Assembly (NCBI GenBank): GCA_947172415.1
Contig: OX359193.1
Location: 1,792,501-1,856,500, forward strand
Direction: 5' to 3'
DNA: 64,000 nucleotides
Origin: Chondrosia reniformis
Lineage: Eukaryota; Porifera; Demospongiae; Chondrillida; Chondrillidae
The notes beneath the pieces were generated by a model. It made no database searches. It saw only the letters and a program-made list of their open reading frames with translations, and was not told the origin of the DNA. The position numbers and the translations under genes are program-made. Shown piece by piece: positions 1-12,639 of the stretch. The first letter of the stretch is position 1. Every line of letters starts with the position of its first letter.

Positions 1-57
1 TCGGGACGCACTACACATGCACTTACGCGATGCACACTAGACTGTACTTTAACATAC

Positions 58-3000
58 CACTCGAAGTTGCTTTCTTTCTTTAGTGGAGCCATAATAGGTC
101 AATATCTTGAAAGCAGGACACCACTTCTTAAATTCACACTCCCAATTCAACAAAACTGAAGTGGGGACAATGATCAGGTGAGGTCCCCAGTTTCCATTCT
201 CGCAAGCCAAGTGTGCCAGGAGGGCTATCGTCTGAATGGTCTTCCCAAGCCCCATCTCATCAGCCAGAATACCATTGAGCTTCCGCTCGTTCATCATCAC
301 CAGCCAGTCCAGTCCAATGTGCTGGTAGTCCCTCAGTTTGTGACGGAGGAGGAAAGGAACCTTTGTACGCACCTGATAAATGAAGGTGGCATTCCTTGTA
401 AACTTGCACAAATAGAGATGTACATACAAGGATTCACAGAAGATCAAGATAAAGAAAAAGACAAAGACTCCCAGGATCACTGATGAAGGGTGGAATTCCC
501 AGAAACGGCTGTCTGACCCAGTGGAGAAGAAGATGAAAGAAGGGAAAAGAAGGAAGAAAAGACTACTGTATCTTCATCTAAAGCTCTCTTTAGGTTTAGT
601 TCCCCTATAGGCTCTTTTTACAGAATAGGCATATAGCATGTAGGAAAATGGTATCTTAGATTTTTCATACGTATGTAAATAATAAGATGACTATACCAAA
701 CCAATGGTTAACCTTTAGCTAGGCTTTACAAAGTAGAATCAAGCAAGTAGTAAGGGGAGGGATGCTAGATTATGACAGAGAAAGGGGGAGGGGTGCTAGA
801 TTATGACTGAGAAAGGGGGAGGGGTGCTAGATTATGACAGAGAAAGGGGGAGGGGTGCTAGATTATGACTGAGAAAGGGGGAGGGGTGTTAGATTATGAC
901 AGAGAAAGGGGGAGGGGGTGCTAGATTATGACAGAGAAAGGGGGAGGGGTGCTAGATTATGACAGAGAAAGGGGGAGGGGTGCTAGATTATGACAGAGAA
1001 AGGGGGAGGGGGTGCTAGATTATGACAGAGAAAGGGGGAGGGGTGCTAGATTATGACAGAGAAAGGGGGAGGGGGTGCTAGATTATGACAGAGAAAGGGG
1101 GAGGGGTGCTAGATTATGACAGAGAAAGGGGGAGGGGTGCTAGATTATGACAGAGAAAGGGGGAGGGGTGCTAGATTATGACAGAGAAAGGGGGAGGGGT
1201 GTTAGATTATGACAGAGAAAGGGGGAGGGGTGCTAGATTATGACAGAGAAAGGGGGAGGGGTGCTAGATTATGACAGAGAAAGGGGGAGGGGTGCTAGAT
1301 TATGACAGAGAAAGGGGGAGGGGTGCTAGATTATGACAGAGAAAGGGGGAGGGGTGCTAGATTATGACAGAGAAAGGGGGAGGGGTGCTAGATTATGACA
1401 GAGAAAGGGGGAGGGGTGCTAGATTATGACAGAGAAAGGGCATAATAAAGCAGTTGACTAGTACGTACTACTACAGGTACATATACATTTAATAGAAAAC
1501 ACCACAGAACTCAATTCCTGTCACCCTTGATTATGCAACTATTACCCTAGATTACACAACCAATACCACAGTTGATGTTACCATTAAAACGTTAACCCCA
1601 GATTATACAGATACTACATACCTTAGATTACAAGTACTACCATGCAATTGCTACCCTGGATTATGCAGCAATTACACGATTACTACACAAAATTATGTAA
1701 CTTCTACCCTAGATTATGCAATTACAACCCCAGATTACACAACAAATTATGCAACTGCTATGCAACTACTACCCCAGTTTAAGCACCTATTACCAAGGTT
1801 AAACAATTGCCACTATAAATTAACTAGGCAGATGAAAATCATCATGGCTGAGCAAGTTTTAGGCAACTGCCTGTCTGTGATCATGGGTAGACATGCGCTA
1901 GCAAAAGCAAAAAAGGTAGGAGATAGCAGTGCTGATACATAGATCAGCTTACGTACCTCTGTTGATTCCAGTGATGTGCCCTTTGGTTGTAGTAACTCTG
2001 CTTCAGCTGCAATATCACTCAGTCCAGGTTCAGTCTGTGGAACAACATCAATTTAAATGTTTACCAGTGAGTGAATGGAAATAGTATACGTATATACCCT
2101 AAAGTATTTTGTATATATACCTACATATGTACACATGTACATACGTACGTACCTCTTCAAATGTATTCCCTGATACCAGTACCTTTAAACTACCACTCTC
2201 TTCCTCCATATCTTCCTCGTCTCCTTCCATGTTATCATCACTGTCAGAGTCGTCACCTTTGGGCAGAGGATGCGAAGTACCATTAGTGTAACTCATAGAC
2301 TATTACATATGTACAAATAGGTATAGTATGTATGTATGCCTTAATACACAAAAATTAAAAAAAGGAACAAACTTTCACAGTTATCTTCTGTCTCCATGGC
2401 AACATAACCATACTTTGCCATCAAATCTTCAATAGAGAGTCCAGCTATATAAGACAGAGATAGAGATGAACATGAACAAATGTACAGTATTTAAAGTGGT
2501 TTGTATTTTCATTTGTTTCACTTTTGATGGAACAAAGTGGCTAAGGGAGATTTTGGTTCTTGTTCAGCGTGATTCTCTTCCCATTGTGCTCCTCAGAAAC
2601 ATGAGCGGGTGGAGTAATAATGATGATATCAAAGCTTTAAGATTGGTTTTAAATCTCAAAGTTTCCTCCTCAACTTAATTCATATACGTAAATACCAGAT
2701 AATTAAACTTTAACACATTTCTACCCATAATATGTACATGCGTATCTACAAAATTGCAGAAGGAAAAATGGCTGAAATAATACTGAACATGAGTCTCCAA
2801 GAGTAACTTTAAGCCTAAATCTCAAAAGGTTGTTGATTCAAAGAATGAGGAATCCCACCCAGCAAATAGGAACATGTTGGCAACATACATACGTATCGTT
2901 ACAGATTTACGTACCTTCTTCTTGCAGTTCATCTACTTCCTCTACATGATTTTGCTCTTTTTCAATCTTTTCTTGCTCCTTGATAGTTTCTTCTTCATCT

Positions 3001-6000
3001 CCTTCTACAAATGGACAGGCAAACACACCATTAATGCATTTACTGTAAGACTGTGTTCTGCTCAATATTTACATTCTCAGCAGAGGAGACACAAGAGGAG
3101 TTTCTTTTGTACACATAAAACATCAGATAATATCTTTTATGAAAACAAAACATCACCGTATGACTAAAAGATATTTAACAATTGTCCTGATAGCCTACGT
3201 ATTTGATAATCAGATTTAATTACCATCAAAACAAGCAGGGAATTAACCACAAGAGACCTCAGGAACACTTATATATTGTTCTACACAGAGTAAGTAAATA
3301 GTCTTTCAGGTAATACATGCAGATTGATAACATCACTGGTCTCAAATGTATGTAGCTAGTATAGGCATGTACAGTACATATTCACATTTGAATATACAGT
3401 ACATTTTGTGTATTTTCATAAAAGGGCTTCAAAGTGTTATCAAAATGTCTTCAAAATTTTCACTTTTTCAACTATGTGATAATCAAACCACAAGTATTCA
3501 TAATCATCCTCAAAAATCATAAAAAGTGAAAATAGGAAAGAAGCAATGCTGGGAATTGAACCCCAGTACTCTGCCCCTGAAACAGTATAATACAATATTG
3601 CCACAGCACCTTCATGTTTCCCCTCTTACACTAACTACAGTGAAGTACGTAGTTAAACCTTTTCATCTGCAGCACACCTTCAAGTGGTACAGTTGTACAG
3701 TAATTCTACTACCATCTATACAGACTTTACTGGATGCAAACCTGATTCATCAACTTGAAAATCTTCATCATCATCTGCTTCACAAGGGTCAGTGTTTGAT
3801 TGGCTACCCACAGGCTCCAATTGATCACCTTCTAAAACTTCTTTGGGTAGACCAGCCAAGATCTCTTCTATGGGCAGTTGGCTTTCTCTCTCCAGTGCAG
3901 CCATCTCCTCAGAATAGTCAATCTCTCCAGCCTTCCTTGCCTCAGCCTCCTCCTGGTCAATAGTCTCCTCCTCATCTTCACTCACCTCCCCAGGAACAAA
4001 CATGTCTGAACAGGAACATAAGAACAGAGAAATTACCAAGCATCAACTACAGTGCATCTGCTTAAGATGGCGGGGTGACCTACCACTTTAAGCAAAATTA
4101 GTATTGTACATCCTATGAATATAATTATTAAGTTGTGAAACATCATTTAAGAGAGAAAACTACATGCATATTCTTCCAGTGAACCTTTCCTTATACCTTA
4201 GTTTAAAACTGCATTTAATCACATGATATCATGGAATAGTTGCAATGCGTTAACATTTTATTCATTTTGGTCAAATTAGCAGTGAATTCCTTCCTAGACC
4301 CCTATACGTATTTAACATTTCCACATGTTACACACACTTGTGGAATATAATACACATACGTATCTACGTACGTACATACATCTATGTACTTATAATACAG
4401 ATTGAGCCAATAGTAAGGTCTTATCAGGTTACTTTCAGGCTCATGGACCTACGTAGTAATGGAGAGAAAGGTCTCTATAGTGACTTACCACTAATGTCTT
4501 CTGTGACTGAAGCTGACTGCATGTCTGATTTGTCTGCATAGTCCTTGACAAGCCATGATGAGTACTTCTCCGTCTGGTCGACTATGAAGTTGAGATGAAG
4601 ATCCATGGCTTTTTTGCATTTCGATTCCAAAATGAGCTGTTCTTTGTGTTCAGCCACCTATGGGGGGCAAACCAATACTTTGAAAAATAGAGGGGGAGTA
4701 GGTTGGAGCTAAAATACATAAATTAATGTACTTTGCTGCAAGCTCAGGGGGGACCATTTTTAGGGGGCAGGGGAATGCCCCCCCTTAAACCCCCTGAAAA
4801 ACACTGATTGGTGCAGGAATACCATACCAAAATACATAAGTATATATTATGCACATTGTGAACGTATTAGATCAAATCATTCCTACGTACAGTATGCAGG
4901 TATATATGTATTTTGTCATTTAGATATGTAATTGTGTCTTCTTAGAAGTACGTATGTACGTAATATTAGAAATGTTAGCTAATGTAAAAAGGGCTTCACT
5001 ACTGGCCGAACTATACCTTGTTAATAGAATCCCAGAAGGTGCGAACCTCCTTTGCAATAGTACTGGCAATCTTTCTCAGCTTTAGCTTCTCATCCTTCTC
5101 AATCTGATCCTTCTTGACCAACTGATCTTGGTGGTGCTTCATCACAGAACGAACCATCTAAAATAAAAGTAGGCATGTACGTATGTACATACGTACGTAG
5201 GTGATCAGTAGAACTCATATTACTACAATGATATAGTATGCATGTTGTACGTACATATGTATACAACTACGTATATCAAATTGAGACCCCTCCTCTTTGT
5301 TTGGCTAAAATAGTGATTACATTTAGAAAATACCACAGGGAGGGAGGGGCAAAGTAAAACTTGAAGGGGTAGCCTACATACGTATATCAGTGTTTGCTTG
5401 CTATTAAAATTTGGCATTTTGGCTTTCTTCAAGGGAGAAAGCCCCTAGCCCCCTCCCCAACTATAAAACTATAACCAAGTGTGGCTACTTGCAAACCTAC
5501 TTTCTTAGCAGCTCCCTTTTTCCATTTCCTTTCATTGATGAAATCAGTGGCTAGCCACTGCATCTCTTCAAGGAGGTAATCCCAGTGCACCTTCCGTCGA
5601 ACTGGCTCTTGGACCTTTGGCAGACGGCTAGCTGACCACAGCCCCTCCTTCCGTAGCTCTGACACCGCCTTCATGACATCCGCTTCATGCCTAGCCCGCA
5701 TGACAATATCCTCATGCGATGTGTCCAGGGAGGCAAATGTTCGCATTCTTGTTGGTATTTTGGGCTGGATGATCACCGACCGATGCGACGTCACAGAGAT
5801 GAGGTGGGAGTTACCTCCTGTGACACCACTGGAGGCCGTGGTTAGCGATCCATAGTGCATCAGAGGGATTTCCGATGTTGACCCAACCATACCGGACGAC
5901 TGACCAGTGGACAAGGAGGTACTAATTGAGGAGGTGACAGGTGTTCCTTCATCATCATCTAATCTATGTGCCTTCAGGTAGTCTGTGCGATACAGATTTG

Positions 6001-6619
6001 GTTTCTTTTTCCAGGTAATGTAGTCGACCATAGACCCATCATTCAAGAGAAAAAACTTTTCCGTCAAGTACTCTGTATGGCGAATCTTCAGTTCTTTCAT
6101 GTAAGCAAGCTTTCTTTGTTTAAGAAATTTTTTTAGTTTCTCCCCTGAAAAGTTTTCCATATCTTCTGCATGACCAAATGGCAGCCCAGAGTCAAAGCTT
6201 GTCTGGTCCATGCCAACTGCTAGAATGTCTGGCGGTCGGAAAGCCGTGGGTGAGCAGAGATACTGTGATGGCGACATTGTCCCAGGATCGTCCATCTTGG
6301 TCTCACTGATACTCATCGAAGGGTACGGGGGCGGAGATATGAGGGAGAAATTCCCATGTATACGAGGTGCAGCTGGAAAGGCTGGTTGGGGAGGAGATGG
6401 TAGAGTCAGAGACAGACTTGGCGTTGGAGATCCCACTGTACTGATTAAGTCATGACGTGCAGTTGAATGGGCAAGGAGAGATGGGATGGGAGAGTGAAGC
6501 AGAGATGGGGAGGATAGCAAGGCAGAGTCAATGGATGACTGAGTGGATTGTCCTGGTAAGAGCTTTGGGTGCTTTGCGGGGGATGGTACCCACGACGGCT
6601 CTCTTTTTATACCACTCAT
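58..6619 (-). CDS. SRCAP: SRCAP/Domino (SWR1-type) chromatin-remodelling ATPase, N-terminal part, cut by window edge
   Basis: Nuclear SNF2-family ATPase of the SWR1/SRCAP type, a family known to exchange H2A.Z into nucleosomes. Exons on the minus strand, by phase and splice sites: 6619-5501, 5157-5017, 4657-4489, 4005-3742, 3004-2915, 2444-2379, about 2256-2153, 2034-1957, 372-58; roughly 780 residues. The first exon is Ser/Pro-rich and ends in an HSA domain (core [20 protein letters not shown]), completed by the second exon. An acidic linker follows. Exon 2034-1957 reads [19 protein letters not shown], a conserved SRCAP segment before the helicase. The last exon opens the helicase ([12 protein letters not shown], Walker A DEMGLGKT, then [13 protein letters not shown]). 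DEMGLGKT and the following motif fit SRCAP better than EP400. The DEGH box, insert and C-terminal helicase lie left of base 1. The acceptor of exon 2256-2153 is the least certain (only one choice keeps frame), and the last donor could be at 58 or 61. Confidence 0.88.
425..635 (+). mobile_element. Dispersed repeat family R1, copy 1 (near full length)
   Basis: About 200 bp with the family landmarks CACAGAAGATCAAGA, GAATTCCCAGAAACR, GTCTGACCCAGTGGAGAAG and TTTAGTTCCCCTATAGGC. It lies in the last visible intron of the SRCAP-like gene, about 55 bp upstream of the exon at 372-58. No ORF; looks like a short non-autonomous element of unknown class. Five other copies occur in the window. Confidence 0.7.
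752..1440. repeat. 31-bp G-rich minisatellite, about 22 copies
   Basis: Unit GGGGGAGGGGTGCTAGATTA followed by TGACAGAGAAA, repeated about 22 times with very few changes (occasional extra G, GACTGAG for GACAGAG, GTTAG for GCTAG). It sits in the large SRCAP-like intron between exons 1957 and 372. Each unit carries two G-tracts on the plus strand, which is the non-template strand's complement for this minus-strand gene. Confidence 0.95.
1515..1790. repeat. Degenerate AT-rich tandem array
   Basis: Irregular repeats of CCCTAGATTAYRCAACTA-like units about 20-25 bp long. The core TAGATTATG is also present in the adjacent 31-bp minisatellite, so the two arrays may share an origin. Same SRCAP-like intron. 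Confidence 0.6.
3543..3601 (-). pseudogene. tRNA-derived repeat (broken tRNA-like copy)
   Basis: Read on the minus strand it begins GCAATATTGTAT, has CAGGGGCAGAGTA in place of a D-arm and an intact T-arm CTGGGGTTCAATTCCCAG, then closes with GCATTGCTTCTTTC. The same terminal blocks occur at 21431-21508. The anticodon arm is lost, so it cannot be a functional tRNA. It lies in an intron of the SRCAP-like gene. Confidence 0.55.
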
Positions 6620-7067
6620 TACGAAATTGGCTTTCTTCTAGATGGACAGGAAAGAAGACATTTTTGTTGTTACGCAATAATCCAACTTTGATTTACAGCT
6701 ATTGGGAGTCCAAAATTACTTTCACAAATTTACTCTTAAAATTAAAAAATACTCAATGCACGTACACTTAGCCAAATTTAATTGCAAATTCATGAAAAAA
6801 AGCTATTTCTGTAGAGAAATTTCAAAATGATCAAAAATGCAAAAGCATTTTATAAATATTATGTAAATGCCTAATTAACAGTACAAAATAAACTCGTATT
6901 CCTACAAATATAATACTAAATAACAAATATTTGGTCCATAGTTCTCAAATCTACCCAACTAAGAAGATAATTTCTAGGCATTTCTCTCACCTGTCAGCCC
7001 GCCATATTACGACACGTGCAATTCGGATCTACCACTCGCAAATATACACGAAGAAAAACGTGAAAAC
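6620..7067. promoter_or_regulatory. Divergent intergenic region between SRCAP-like and RABGGTB
   Basis: Only 448 bp separate the two start codons on opposite strands, so both promoters must lie here. The part nearest RABGGTB is GC-richer (GTCAGCCCGCCATATTACGACACGTG around 6990-7020, shown here as adjoining short blocks CAGCCCGCCATATTAC and GACACGTG). No TATA box is obvious. Inference from gene layout only. Confidence 0.45.
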
Positions 7068-10000
7068 ATGGTGAGTTAATTTTACTGCTACAGCTTTACC
7101 TTTAAAGTGATAAGTTTCTGTGCTAATCCGCCCAGGCAACTCAAATTAAGGACATAGTATTAAAGACAGACCCGGCCAACCTAAAATTATGGGCAGATAA
7201 ACACACTGAATACATAGCAGCTTATGACAGAGACAAGAATGACTATGTGAGTTGACAGTATTCAAAGAACCAAGACATCTATCATACCAATTTGATCAAT
7301 ATACGTTACTGATCCGTAGGAGTACTGCATAACAGAGTACTTGCGTATGAGTGGTATTTATTGGTGTTTGGCTGTGATGGATCTACTTGGAGATTTGGGG
7401 AAGATGAATAAAGAGGAAGTGCTCAAGTTCGTGAAAGCCTGTCAGCACGAATGTGGTGGATTTAGTCCTGTACCCGAGCATGATCCACACATTCTGTACA
7501 CTCTAAGTGCTATACAGGTACGTACATGAACTACTGTTTACAATAGTTTTATGGACTCTGCCATGCAAAGGATATTCTGTAATTACACATAGTAAATTTA
7601 CAAGGCATATAGATCGAGGGGTACTTGTACTGCTAAATATATCTAAGAATGTTGCATAATTGTCAAGATTAGCCCACATCCTTTACCCTCCTGCTTTTGA
7701 GGATGAGGTAGACCATAGAATTAGATTGTATTGCTGGTACATTTGGCGGATTACCTGTTCCACTAATCTGCCAATATTTCAACCACCAAACTACACCAAA
7801 CATTTTCCAGCATACGGTGTTGAATTTAATTTATTCTTTTTGCTTCTCATTTTGATAGATATTGGTTTTATATGACTGTGTGGATATAATTGATGTTGAT
7901 GGAGTTGTGAAATATGTCAAGTCACTACAGCAGCCAAATGGATCCTTCTTTGGAGATGCCTGGGGTCAGGAACATGGGCTAAATCTACATACGTACATCC
8001 ATGCGAAGTGCCTTCCATTCAGGAAGTGTTCACATCTTCACTTCCTGTAATGCTGTCAAGTTACAGTATTTACTTAGAAATAGGTTTGGTGATGGTGGCC
8101 TATGTCTTATAAGAATCAATCAATCAATCAACTTCATAAAGAACGTTAAACCCCCAGTCCTGGCGGTTGTTCTGTATATTCAATAAAGAAGAAAAGTGTG
8201 CTAATATAAATGTTTAAGAATATATGTTCACATATATGCAGAGTGTAATAATATTATAATGTAGTCTTCCTTGCATCAGAAGGTATCACTCCACTGCTTT
8301 TTGGGTCTTCCCCTGGGCCGCCTTCCTTCTAAGACTAAGACTTCAGTCAGTCTTACACATTGTAGTAAATATACATATTCTTGTTGTTACTGTTATTAGA
8401 ATATACATAAATAGGAACTTCAAGTGGTAGGAATTTGTTTTGAACTTATTAGGTGAAGTGGACACTCGATTTTCTTTCTGTGCACTGGCTACTCTAGCAC
8501 TTTTGGTGAGTTTAGTGAATGAATGTATCTCAGTTATGCACACAAATGTGTGTAGGTAGATTTCATTTCCAAACATGTGTATATGAAGAAGTTGCTATGT
8601 TTGTTGCCATAGAAACGTATAGATGCTGTGGATGTGGACAAGATTGTCCATTTTGTATTGTCATGTATGAACTTTGACGGTGGCTTTGGAAGGGTTCCTG
8701 GATCAGAGTCCCATGCAGGCCAGGTATAGTCTCTCTAAAGCCTACATCCCTACACTCCTAGCCATTTAGTGTACATTGCCTGTGTATATATATGCATCAG
8801 GATGATTACTCACGAAAACTAACAAATTGATTACTGTAAAATCCTTAATATTAGCGTCCATTATACGTATTTAGCATTTACCGTATATGACTTACATATT
8901 AGTGTCCATTAAATTTAGCGTTTTGTTGTAAATACTTGCTCCACTGCGCATATGTAATAATAAACATTTTAGCGAATGTTAGCGAATGATATCACATCGC
9001 TAATTTCGCTAACATTATTGGCGTGCTAATATTAAGGGTTTTACAGTACATACATATGTATCTTTGAGATGGTAACTCTTTCTAACTTTTTGAGTGTTGT
9101 TTCTTCTTCAAGCATAGAATGTTTTGAGTTTGTTCGTCTTCTTTAGAACTAACTGTAACATGTTCTAGTGTGATTACTTATTGATAAAGGAGTGGTGTCC
9201 AGCTGTTGTTCTTGTGATGCTGCAGGTGTATTGCTGTGTGGGTGCTCTGGCAGTAGCAAATGCTCTCCACCACGTAGATGCTGATTTGTTAGGTTGGTGG
9301 CTGTGTGAGAGGCAGCTACCATCTGGAGGACTGAACGGTCAGTTTGTCTCTTCTCTGATAAGTAACATAAAACTAGCTACACCGGTTAGATAAAACAATG
9401 CAGTAAGTAGGTCCTATCCTATCACATGATCCAAAATGGAAGATTGAAGACAGTAAGATTTGAAGATGTCTACCGCCTGATGATGTAATCTCAGTTATGG
9501 TTTGTGTAGAGGAATATTTAACAGATTTCAATATGAAGAAATATAGAGACAGTATAGCTAATGCTATTCTAAAACAATCCAATCCCTCTTACAATTATTA
9601 TTCATTACCACTTTGCCTATTTTATTTGTCCTGTCTTGAGTGCCTTGATAGTAGCTATTAAGCTGGTGGCCTCCCCAAGTAATGTAAGAGATTCAATTCA
9701 ATAAAGTTACAAGTAGAGAGGGCTCTACTTGTAACAGTGACTAACGCATCTGAAAATGTAATGAAAGTGATCATTTGATAAGGCTAACTGCACAGATGTG
9801 GCATACTGAAAGTGACTGAACTGTACATATCACTTCATGTTTGAATGCATTATAACTGAAGTAGCAATGATGTAATGTTTACTAGTGTGTGTCTGAAAAG
9901 GAGAAGTCAATTGCACAATGACTGGTCAGAGGCTAATGTGATTGCTCAATGTGTAGAGGTTATGATGTAATGTGTTAATGTGATTGTTCAATATGTAGAG

Positions 10001-11562
10001 GTTATGATGTAATATGTTAATACAATTGCTCAATATGTAGAGGTTATGACATAATGTGTTAATGTGCTTATTAGGTAGAGGTAGAGGTTATGATGTAATA
10101 TGTTAATACAATTGCTCAATATGTAGAGGTTATGACATAATGTGTTAATGTGCTTGTTAGGTCGTCCAGAGAAACTTCCAGATGTGTGTTATTCATGGTG
10201 GGTATTAGCCTCTTTGAAAATGATAGGAAGACTACATTGGATTGACAAGGTACGTATGTAGGAGGAGCCTTCTATGGAGCAAATAATTGTTAGTGAACCA
10301 GATAGTCGAGGATGAATGTGTTTAAACAGCTTTAGCTGGTTTTGGTGATAGTGCTGATTTTAAAATTTTCAGGAGTAAATAGAGACTATTTAAGACTATT
10401 TTGTATGCTTGTTTTGGTATTCAGGATAAACTAGTTCATTTCATTCTCAGCTCACAGGATGAGGAGACTGGAGGATTTTCAGACCGACCAGGAGACTGGG
10501 TAAGAGTTCACTTTAACTTAGAGGCTATTTGAAGAGTCATAGGGTCTTATCTTGGTAATAAAGGTAAATGGAAGCCACTTTGTAGGGTTTGATAATGCCT
10601 TTGGATACCTTTAGACATGCGTAGTGGCATTATCAAACCCTCCAAAGTGACTACCATTTAGTATCACCATATTTAGAAAAAATTTGAGGATTGTCAGTAG
10701 TCTTAATTTGTTGACTAACTTTCAGTACAATGGTGAGTCCTTAGCCTATCCTGACCTTGAATATTTGGCCCACCATTTATTCCATTAAGATTTACGTACT
10801 CCCACAAAATGTCTGATATATGCGTAAGTAAATTGCTTCAATTATTCAATTTGTTCACATATCTGGGCCTATGCGCAGTCCAATTGAGGTCAGATAAGTA
10901 AGGATCCACTATACTATAAATCTGTTATTATTAGCAGTACTAAAAGTTGGCAAAAACAAATTTTAGTCCTAGAGGCCCTTAAATAATACCATACAGTGCA
11001 TGGAACTATGTTAGATTGTCACCACAATGATCTGACCAAGTGGCTGTTATACAGAGGTGACCTGCGCCTATGAAAATGTATCACTTTGTTAATAATTGTG
11101 TAATATACACAAATCTTTGCAATACTGAATATCTGTGTAATACACATTTTAAAGGCCATTGGGAAATGGCAAGTAAAGTTGTCAGTGGAGGTTCCTAGCT
11201 ACCATGAATTGTATGAGAATATATAACACTTATGCAAAAGTATCTACATAGCTATTTAAATGAGCCTTTGGCTCAGTTTTAGTAAAGAAAACTTACAATA
11301 TTTAAATATGACATAAAGTTGCCGTTGTAATAGAAAAGTAGAATGGTTACAAGTGTACGTATATATATACTTACCTATTTAATGTTTCTCTTTCTATATG
11401 TTATCATCATTATTGTAGGTTGATCCATTTCACACCTTATTTGGTGTTGCTGGGTTATCCCTTTTGGGCTATGGTAGTGGCTTAAAGCCAGTGAATCCAG
11501 TTTACTGTTTGGCTGAAGATATAATAGAAAGAAATGGAACCATACCAAAATTGCTATCTTAA
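7068..11562 (+). CDS. RABGGTB: Rab geranylgeranyltransferase (GGTase-II) beta subunit
   Basis: Catalytic beta subunit of the cytosolic enzyme that attaches geranylgeranyl groups to C-terminal cysteines of Rab GTPases, acting with the alpha subunit and REP. Ten exons: 7068-7070 (the ATG alone), 7136-7246, 7320-7517, 7859-7964, 8453-8505, 8613-8723, 9226-9337, 10161-10249, 10425-10499, 11419-11562; total 1002 nt, 333 residues against about 331 in mammals. All phases join. Prenyltransferase alpha/alpha-barrel repeats are clear: [49 protein letters not shown]. The zinc ligands known in the family are present: Asp and Cys of LPDVCYSWW and His of DPFHTLFG. A striking feature is the first coding exon, which holds only the start codon. 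Expected to be a housekeeping gene. Confidence 0.95.
8834..9046. mobile_element. TA-flanked MITE (mariner-like non-autonomous element)
   Basis: A 213-bp element with inverted termini CTGTAAAATCCTTAATATTAGC (left, shown as CTGTAAAATCC + TTAATATTAGC) and GCTAATATTAAGG + GTTTTACAG (right), one mismatch over 22 bp, flanked by TA on both sides as expected of a TA target duplication. The interior repeats TTAGCGAATGTTAGCGAATG. No coding capacity. Inserted in RABGGTB intron 6. Confidence 0.75.
9735..9895 (+). repeat. Dispersed repeat family R2, copy 1
   Basis: Shares with four other places the order: TAACAGTGACT, GAAAATGTAATGAAA, TGATCA..TGATAAGGCTAAC, a GTGGCATA..TGAAGTGACT-like block, CACTTCATGTTTG and CTGAAGTAG. 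Lies in RABGGTB intron 7. Confidence 0.55.
9950..10160. repeat. Tandem repeat ending at the RABGGTB exon 8 acceptor
   Basis: About three and a half units of roughly 60 bp built from CAATATGTAGAGGTTATGAY, ATAATGTGTTAATGTG and ATGTTAATACAATTGCT. One internal unit ends TGTGCTTATTAGGTAGAGG, nearly identical to the real acceptor TGTGCTTGTTAG|GTCG at 10160/10161, so the array contains a decoy 3' splice site. Confidence 0.8.
10565..10660. repeat. Inverted repeat, 35-bp arms
   Basis: Arms 10565-10599 and 10626-10660 (TAAATGGAAGCCACTTTG.. against ..CAAAGTGACTACCATTTA) match at about 32 of 35 positions around a 26-nt loop. Probably a small hairpin element; located in RABGGTB intron 9. Confidence 0.75.
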
Positions 11563-12639
11563 ATGTTTCCTTTAGCAATTTTACATTTTTGAATGTTTTC
11601 TTTTATATATAAGGTATTCAAATAATTTTTGAAGCTTGTAATAACAATGTTTGCAAAGGGAATAACAAACATTTGTTCTGTGTATCAACTTCTCTTATGA
11701 AAAGGTTATATTATACTATGCACTAAGCCTATTTAAAGGCTATGATGCATGGGATTTATAGAAATAATCACTGCATGGGAGTAATTATGCCCAGCTATGT
11801 GTAATAGCTTGATCTTGATTGGGTGACCAAAGAATTGGCAACCAGTGATTGCCTCCCAGTCATCCAAGATGACAAAAAATCAAAAGAACCACAGACAGCT
11901 GTTTTGCCCTCTTACATACCTGTCTATCCTATATATTGCTCGATCTCCATTTAAACTATACATCTACCCTTTGGTCTTACATGTAGTGACATTCCTTTGG
12001 AAGTGGGATATATATACCAGTCCTTAAGAGCATATATATATGTAGTAACTATATATGCCTCTCCAGTTCAGTTGATAGACAGTAGCTACTACGTATGTGC
12101 AGTGCAATCCAGGGTACCCTATAGTGCCATTTTGAATAAGGTCAAACACCACATGTCTAGTGATCATGAAGGAAGCACACTCAAAAAGTATTCTGGGATT
12201 AAACTAGTCCATTAGCCTGTAGATTTTGCTAATAAACTACCTTTTGTATTTTGATACATGCATTAGTATATATTCTTAAGTTTGGTGATATTTTTGACTG
12301 TCACATTACTCTTAGAGGCAGGGCAATTAAATGATTCTATAATGAAAACACAATTTTCTATATAATCTTATGGTTGGCTCATCAGTTAAAAAGTTCAAAT
12401 GTACAGGTCAGGATATTGATTACGTTACACTTCTACAAGATGACTAAATATAAATTCTGAACTTGTCATCTTCCTTGCAGTCTACAGTTGTGTATGTCTG
12501 TTGTTTTTTCTTTGTACATATGTACGTATATGGTGTGGTGGTGCTGGTAGTGTTACGGTACCCTCAGATCCTCAAATACACACATCCACTCATAAAAAAA
12601 TGAGAAAGAAAAAAGAAAAAAAGGAAAAAGGAAAAAGGA
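11563..12639. other. Spacer without recognised gene
   Basis: 3' flank of RABGGTB and AT-rich spacer. I see no exon-like ORF with splice sites. A purine-rich stretch (AAAAAAGGAAAAAGGAAAAA, about 12595-12650) leads into the element at 12640. Confidence 0.5.

Noticed and set aside
6210..6771. Plus-strand open frames opposite the first SRCAP-like exon
   Set aside because: Antisense shadows of a long Ser/Pro-rich coding exon with an HSA domain.
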